Of a stretch of 64,000 nucleotides of DNA, positions 61,332-64,000 are shown piece after piece; the first letter of the stretch is position 1, and the number at the start of each line of letters is the position of its first letter. The stretch covers positions 1,473,501 to 1,537,500 of the forward strand of contig NZ_CP041409.1 in assembly GCF_007065885.1 (NCBI RefSeq), given 5' to 3'. Source of the stretch: Altererythrobacter sp. TH136 (GTDB taxonomy: Bacteria; Pseudomonadota; Alphaproteobacteria; Sphingomonadales; Sphingomonadaceae). The position numbers and the translations under genes are program-made. The notes under the pieces are model-generated. The model ran no database searches, was not told where the DNA came from, and saw only the letters and a list, made by a program, of their open reading frames with translations.

Positions 61332-62753
61332 TCAAGCCGTGCCGCCAACGGTCAGCCCTTCGACCAGCAGGGTCGGCTGGCCGACACCGGCGGGAAGGCT
61401 CTGGCCGCCCTTGCCGCACATCCCGACGCCTTCGTCCAGCGCCATGTCGTTGCCGATGCCGCGCACTTTGGTGAGCACGCTTGGGCCATCCCCAATCAGG
61501 GTCGCGCCCTTGATCGGAGCGCCCAGCTTGCCGTTTTCGATCTTGTACGCTTCGGTGCAGCTGAAGGTGAACTTGCCGCTGACGATGTCCACCTGCCCCC
61601 CGCCGAAGCTCTTGGCGAAAATGCCGTTTTTGACCCGGCTCAGAAGCTCGGCCGGATCGTCGTTGCCCCCGCGCATGAAGGTGTTGGTCATGCGCGGCAT
61701 CGGCGCGTGGGCATAGCTTTCGCGCCGCCCGTTGCCAGTTGCGGCCACGCCCATCAGGCGGGCGTTGAGGCGGTCCTGCATGTAGCCTTTCAGGATGCCA
61801 TCCTCGATCAGCACGGTTTCCTGTGTAGGGGTGCCTTCGTCATCGATCGAAAGCGAGCCGCGCCGGTCCACGATGCTGCCGTCGTCGACGATCGTCACGC
61901 CCGGAGCGGCCACGCGCGTGCCGATGCGTCCGGAAAAGGCGCTGGTGCCCTTGCGGTTGAAGTCGCCCTCTAGCCCGTGGCCGACCGCCTCGTGCAGCAG
62001 GACGCCGGGCCAGCCGGGGCCGAGCAGCACGGTCATCTCGCCGGCGGGCGCCGGCACGCTTTCCAAGTTGGTCAGCGCCTGCGCCACCGCTTCGTCGATC
62101 GCACGGGACCAGTTCGCCTCGTCGAACAACGCATCGTAGAGATAGCGCCCGCCCATGCCGAAGCTGCCGGTTTCACGCCGGCCGTTGGCCTCGGCCACGA
62201 CTGACACGTTGAGCCGCACCAGCGGGCGGATGTCGCGCGCGACGAAGCCGTCGGGCCGAACGATCTCGATCACGCTCCACGACGCAGCGAGGTTGGCGGT
62301 CGCCTGCACCACGCGCGGATCCCGCGCGCGGGCAGCGGCGTCGATCTTCTCCAGCAGCGCCACCTTGTCGGCGAACGGCACCGCGTCGAGCGGGCTGGCG
62401 TCGGTATAGAGATGCCGGTTGCTGCGCGCCGGCGGCGCGGGACGCGCAGCGTTCGCCGGATCGAGCAGCCGCAGCGTCTCGCCCGCGCGCCGGATCGCGG
62501 CGGCGGAAATCTCGTTGGCATGGGCAAAGCCGGTCATCTCGCCCGACACGCCGCGCAGGCCGAACCCGGCATCGCGCGAATAGTTGGCGGTCTTCAACCT
62601 GCCGTCATCGAACACAAACGCTTCGGTCGCGGCGAACTGAAGGTACAGTTCCCCGTCGTCGCAGATTCGCAAGGTCTCGGCGGCCAGCGCCTTCGCCTCA
62701 TCAGGGGTGAGCTTGCCATCGGCGTAGAGCAGCGCGTGCGGATCGGGTGTCAT
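61332..62753 (-). CDS. tldD: Metalloprotease TldD
   Basis: A 473-residue zinc metalloprotease subunit. The HExxxH motif is HEAVGHG (His254, Glu255, His259) and further sequence GVLLHEAVGHGLEGDFNRKGTSAFSGRIG is diagnostic. TldD acts with TldE/PmbA in processing of peptides such as microcin B17 and in CcdA turnover; the partner gene is not in the window. The start at 62753 gives the family length. The zinc-finger gene lies 32 bp upstream. Confidence 0.93.
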   Translation of the reverse strand: MTPDPHALLYADGKLTPDEAKALAAETLRICDDGELYLQFAATEAFVFDDGRLKTANYSRDAGFGLRGVSGEMTGFAHANEISAAAIRRAGETLRLLDPANAARPAPPARSNRHLYTDASPLDAVPFADKVALLEKIDAAARARDPRVVQATANLAASWSVIEIVRPDGFVARDIRPLVRLNVSVVAEANGRRETGSFGMGGRYLYDALFDEANWSRAIDEAVAQALTNLESVPAPAGEMTVLLGPGWPGVLLHEAVGHGLEGDFNRKGTSAFSGRIGTRVAAPGVTIVDDGSIVDRRGSLSIDDEGTPTQETVLIEDGILKGYMQDRLNARLMGVAATGNGRRESYAHAPMPRMTNTFMRGGNDDPAELLSRVKNGIFAKSFGGGQVDIVSGKFTFSCTEAYKIENGKLGAPIKGATLIGDGPSVLTKVRGIGNDMALDEGVGMCGKGGQSLPAGVGQPTLLVEGLTVGGTA

Positions 62754-62785
62754 GGCCCCGATATGGGCGCGTCGAACGGTTGGCG

Positions 62786-63037
62786 CTAGGGGGCAGCGCC
62801 CTCCGAGATGTCGTTGAGGGTCGCCTGATCCGCGCCATCCGCCGGACCGCCGCGCAGGACGAAACGGCGGTCGCAATACCCGCAATCGACATAGCCATGC
62901 TCGTCGATTTCCAGCCACACGCGCGGATGCCCCAGGGCAGTGGGCGTAAAGCCGGGCCCGCCGCGGATCGCATCGGCCCCGTCGCAGGCCACACGGCGGT
63001 CATCGACCAGGGTCAGTTCGGGCGGGGGAATGCTCAT
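62786..63037 (-). CDS. zf-CHCC zinc-finger protein (NDUFS6-like)
   Basis: An 83-residue protein with the CHCC zinc-binding motif: VACDG, then [12 protein letters not shown], and [10 protein letters not shown]. This is the PF10276-type fold related to the complex I accessory subunit NDUFS6. The start at 63037 is chosen because it opens directly before the conserved part, whereas the longer frame adds a low-complexity lead. It precedes tldD on the same strand. Confidence 0.88.
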   Translation of the reverse strand: MSIPPPELTLVDDRRVACDGADAIRGGPGFTPTALGHPRVWLEIDEHGYVDCGYCDRRFVLRGGPADGADQATLNDISEGAAP

Positions 63038-63108
63038 GCCAAGTCCTCTTCGGGACGCGCCGATACCGCCATTGCGAGGGGCGGGCAACGGGCCTAGTGC
63101 CGCGCGTC

Positions 63109-64000
63109 ATGGCCACCGAACCTGCGATCCGCATCCGCGACCTCGTCAAGCGCTATGCCGGCGTTAACGGCGACGAAGGCAAACTCGCGCTGAAGGGCGT
63201 CAGCTTCGATGTGCCCGAAGGGCAGATTTTCGGCCTTCTCGGCCCCAACGGGGCGGGCAAATCGACGCTGATCAACATCCTCGCCGGATTGGTCATGAAG
63301 ACGTCGGGCACCGCAGACATCTGGGGTTTCGACATCGACCGGCACCCGCGCAACGCCAAGCGCTCCATCGGGATCGTCCCGCAGGAGATTGTGTTCGATC
63401 CGTTCTTCACTCCGTTCGAGGTGCTGGAGAACCAGGCGGGGTTCTATGGCGTGCCGCGCGCGCAGCGGCAGTCCGAAGCGCTGCTGGATGCGGTGCGTCT
63501 GGCGGACAAGCGCGATGCCTATGCCCGCACGCTGTCAGGCGGAATGAAGCGCCGCCTGCTGGTGGCCAAGGCGATGGTCCACGCGCCGCCGATCCTGGTG
63601 CTGGACGAACCGACCGCCGGCGTCGACGTGGAACTGCGCCGGCAGCTGTGGGAACTGGTCACCCGCCTGAACCGCGAAGGCGTGACGGTGGTGCTGACCA
63701 CCCACTATCTCGAGGAAGCCGAGCAGTTGTGCGACCGGATCGCGATCATCAACCATGGTGAACTGATCACCGACAAGCCGACCCGCGAACTGGTCGGCAT
63801 GATGGCGGAAAAAGTGGTCGAGATCACGGTCGATCGCGACATGGCCGCGCCGCCTGTCCACCCGGCCTTCAAGAAGTCCGAGAAGAAGGGCGACCGGACG
63901 GTCGAGATCACCTATGACAAGGACACCATCACCGCCGGGCAGGTGCTCGGCCTGGTGCAGACCCAGGGCTTCGTAATCGAAGACGTGACCACCCGCGAAG
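63109..64000 (+). CDS. ABC transporter ATP-binding protein (cut by window end)
   Basis: At least 297 residues of an ABC-2 type ATPase. Walker A LLGPNGAGKST, the Q-loop IVPQEIVFDPF, signature LSGGMKRRLLVAKA, Walker B ILVLDEPTAGVD, and H-loop LTTHYLEEAEQ. After about residue 225 it continues with a C-terminal region, VVEITVDRDMAAPPVHPAF, still open at 64000. The paired permease gene should follow outside the window. Resembles exporters of the YadG type; the substrate is unknown. Confidence 0.9.
   Translation, partial: MATEPAIRIRDLVKRYAGVNGDEGKLALKGVSFDVPEGQIFGLLGPNGAGKSTLINILAGLVMKTSGTADIWGFDIDRHPRNAKRSIGIVPQEIVFDPFFTPFEVLENQAGFYGVPRAQRQSEALLDAVRLADKRDAYARTLSGGMKRRLLVAKAMVHAPPILVLDEPTAGVDVELRRQLWELVTRLNREGVTVVLTTHYLEEAEQLCDRIAIINHGELITDKPTRELVGMMAEKVVEITVDRDMAAPPVHPAFKKSEKKGDRTVEITYDKDTITAGQVLGLVQTQGFVIEDVTTRE

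Overview
The window looks like a GC-rich chromosome segment from an alphaproteobacterium, most likely Sphingomonadales (Erythrobacteraceae or a close relative). This is inferred from gene content and order: a GapR/DUF2312 protein, DUF1244, the metX-metW pair divergent from hisC-tyrA, an ftsE-ftsX-YdcF-plsC run, MidA/NDUFAF7, HWE histidine kinase, TonB-dependent receptors, and GGAAC-N17/18-GTT promoters of the EcfG general stress response type. No species can be named from the sequence alone. I see no insertion sequence, prophage, CRISPR array, tRNA or rRNA. It reads as ordinary, very compact core chromosome.

Layout. 1-6 kb: end of an outer-membrane protein, aldo/keto reductase, dienelactone hydrolase, aldehyde dehydrogenase, a GDT1-type manganese exporter behind a yybP-ykoY (Mn2+) riboswitch, a VOC protein and a nitronate monooxygenase. 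6-10 kb: lysC-purT facing away from ubiG, then a secreted glycerophosphodiesterase. 10-15 kb: a monooxygenase/ArsC-like pair, yebC-DUF3147-ruvC, a CPBP protease, a stress-promoter SDR, gapR and DUF1244. 15-22 kb: pyruvate kinase, glutamyl-tRNA synthetase, metX-metW-unknown gene, hisC-tyrA. 22-26 kb: ftsE-ftsX-ydcF-like-plsC and a zinc-ribbon membrane protein. 26-33 kb: alanine dehydrogenase, then two PHO-box genes (OprO/P-type porin, pstS), a strong bidirectional terminator and a TonB receptor. 33-45 kb: ftsK, a ThiE-like protein, YggS, L,D-transpeptidase, glnD overlapping an acyl-CoA ligase, lgt-midA-DUF2147, and a HWE sensor kinase. 46-49 kb: leucine-degradation pair (isovaleryl-CoA dehydrogenase and methylcrotonyl-CoA carboxylase beta subunit) and a TetR regulator. 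49-58 kb: 5'-nucleotidase, a stress-promoter membrane protein, gyrB, M20 peptidase and a second acyl-CoA ligase. 57.5-58.2 kb is the only long stretch without an ordinary gene. 58-64 kb: guaA, SDR, small secreted protein, tldD, zf-CHCC protein and the start of an ABC ATPase.

The most unusual part is 57.5-58.2 kb. Two ungapped 65-bp modules (47 of 65 bases identical), each carrying the palindrome GTTGCG-N5-CGCAAC at the same distance from a promoter-like element, appear to drive two short leftward transcripts. One encodes a 26-residue hydrophobic peptide. The other looks non-coding, has three CCUCUCCC-type motifs, and ends at its own intrinsic terminator. The regulatory picture elsewhere is Mn2+ sensing at 3.6 kb, phosphate starvation at 27-29 kb, and general stress at 14.3 and 51.3 kb.
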